Below are positions 20,767-21,773 of a stretch of 21,773 nt of DNA, one piece after another. The notes below the pieces were generated by a model. The model made no database searches, was not told the origin of the DNA, and was given only the letters and a program-made list of their open reading frames with translations. Each line of letters opens with the position of its first letter. Position 1 is the first letter of the stretch. The position numbers and the translations under genes were made by a program. Origin of the DNA: Candidatus Staskawiczbacteria bacterium (lineage in GTDB: Bacteria; Patescibacteriota; Minisyncoccia; Minisyncoccales; Staskawiczbacteraceae); the NCBI GenBank assembly GCA_903913175.1, contig CAIWKF010000004.1, positions 1 to 21,773 on the forward strand. Reading direction: 5' to 3'.

Positions 20767-21773
20767 ATGACAAAAAGAACTAGATTTATAATTTTTATTA
20801 CTTGTATTGTTCTATTTTTTATTTTTACTCCATATATTTTGCTTTATTCCTTGGGATACAGAATAGATTTTAAAAAAATGCAAACTCATGCAACTGGCGG
20901 TATTTATATAAAAGCTCAACCTAGTGGAAGCGAAGTTTTTATTGATGAAAAACTTGGACAAAAAACTGGGCTTTTTAATGACTCAATTTTTATGCAAAAC
21001 CTTTTGCCAGGTAATCATAGTGTTTTAGTTAAAAAAACCGGTTATTTTGACTACCAAAAAAATATTCCTGTAGTTGGCAAAGAAGTTACAAAACTTGAAA
21101 ATATTTTTTTAATTAAGCAAAACTTCATTTTTAACAAATTAAGTAGCAATGCCATTAATTATTCTATTTCTCCAAATAGCAAAACTCTATTATCATATTT
21201 TACTACCAATAAAATAATTACCATAGAAAGTCTTAATTTACAAGATATAAACTTAGCTCAAAAGACTGTCTACTCCATACCAAACCAAACAGGAGAAATT
21301 ATTAATTTCGCTTGGTCTGGTGACTCTTTAAAGGTTATTTTAACCATAAAAAACAATGCTAAAATTAGCTATTTTTATTTAGACTTATCAAATAATGTTG
21401 CTCCAAGTCTAATTACTTTTTTAGACAAGAACTCATCAGAAATTAATTTTAACCAACAAAATAATCAACAATTATTTTATATAAAAAACAATCAATTATT
21501 TCATACAAATATTTTGGCTAATGCCAGCGCCTTGCCTAGTCCTGCAATTATTAATAACTTAATAAGTTATAAATTAGAAAATAGTGATATTATTTGGTTA
21601 TCTAAAAATGGTAATTTATATAAATCAGACTTCAATGGAAACCTTGTTTCAGCATTAAGTTTGGTCCCCTATTTAGTAAATACAAATAACCAATATAAAA
21701 TACTTTCAGCTAACCAAAACATTTTTATAAAAGAAAACGATACTTTATTATTATTAAATCAAGAAAAAAAAAT
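20767..21773 (+). CDS. PEGA-domain surface protein, partial at right edge
   Basis: The frame opens at ATG 20767 and stays open to the window end (335 codons). Residues 7-28 are a membrane anchor (FIIFITCIVLFFIFTPYILL). Residues 43-115 match a PEGA domain: GGIYIKAQPSGSEVFID, then LLPGNHSVLVKKTGYFDYQKNI. The following region (from about 125) has repeating strands with SxDSxK- and NxxLFY-like patterns, which could be a beta-propeller of WD40/TolB type. The protein is probably anchored in the cytoplasmic membrane with its domains outside. Such proteins are common in Patescibacteria and of unknown role. Confidence 0.85.
   Translation, partial: MTKRTRFIIFITCIVLFFIFTPYILLYSLGYRIDFKKMQTHATGGIYIKAQPSGSEVFIDEKLGQKTGLFNDSIFMQNLLPGNHSVLVKKTGYFDYQKNIPVVGKEVTKLENIFLIKQNFIFNKLSSNAINYSISPNSKTLLSYFTTNKIITIESLNLQDINLAQKTVYSIPNQTGEIINFAWSGDSLKVILTIKNNAKISYFYLDLSNNVAPSLITFLDKNSSEINFNQQNNQQLFYIKNNQLFHTNILANASALPSPAIINNLISYKLENSDIIWLSKNGNLYKSDFNGNLVSALSLVPYLVNTNNQYKILSANQNIFIKENDTLLLLNQEKK

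Noticed and set aside
1..21773. Reassigned UGA codon (as in Gracilibacteria/Absconditabacteria)
   Set aside because: All proteins read through with the standard bacterial code and the S51 fusion ends in TGA overlapping the next start.
1..21773. CRISPR array, insertion sequence or prophage
   Set aside because: No regularly spaced repeats, transposase, integrase or phage structural genes were seen.

Overview
The window looks like a chromosomal segment of a Candidate Phyla Radiation bacterium (Patescibacteria, most like Parcubacteria). The grounds are strongly AT-rich DNA, tightly packed small operons, weak or absent Shine-Dalgarno sites, a tRNA gene with no encoded CCA, and compact versions of core proteins (a ProRS without its editing domain, a short RecJ). 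It also carries protein families I associate with that group, such as a VirD4-like ATPase with a CxxC-x17-CxxC ribbon and a PEGA-domain surface protein. Standard stop codons fit throughout; the S51 protein ends at TGA. The taxonomic placement is inference. No rRNA, CRISPR array, insertion sequence or prophage was seen, and no stretch over 300 bases is without a gene or structured element.

Layout. Positions 1-866 (minus): tRNA-Val(CAC), a small hypothetical protein and a partial membrane protein. Positions 911-7504 (minus): one operon behind a strong extended -10 promoter, running small membrane protein, tryptophan-rich membrane protein, VirD4/TraG-like ATPase, phosphoglycerate kinase, RecJ-like exonuclease and RNase HI, closed by a terminator. 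Positions 7507-10331 (minus): hypothetical protein, metallo-beta-lactamase-fold hydrolase with a cysteine-rich tail, a membrane-anchored S51 peptidase fusion and a DUF167 protein, followed upstream by tspO (10320-10859). Positions 10917-11121 (plus): a small transcription unit with a near-perfect promoter, a 19-codon ORF and two hairpins. Positions 11149-15400 (minus): frr, then rseP-proS-mreB. Positions 15415-18975 (minus): murA-mreB2, then holB. Positions 19012-20008: two higher-GC genes transcribed divergently from overlapping promoters (a 58-residue protein on minus, a Nudix protein on plus). Positions 20055-21773 (plus): a hypothetical protein and a partial PEGA-domain protein.

Working together: murA, two MreB paralogs and RseP form a cell-envelope and cell-shape set. 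frr, proS and the tRNA serve translation; holB, recJ and rnhA serve replication and repair. The ATPase and its membrane neighbours could be part of a DNA-transfer or secretion apparatus.

Most notable signals: (1) two copies of a related structured intergenic element after the frr and mreB2 stop codons; (2) a palindromic repeat family inserted inside coding genes (pgk, proS and others) and translated in frame; (3) a 19-codon membrane-peptide unit whose 3' end lies in a 17-bp hairpin; (4) divergent promoters sharing one palindromic -35 element, beside a Nudix gene whose ribosome site sits in a hairpin loop; (5) unusual fusions (membrane domain plus S51 peptidase, MBL plus 11-Cys tail).
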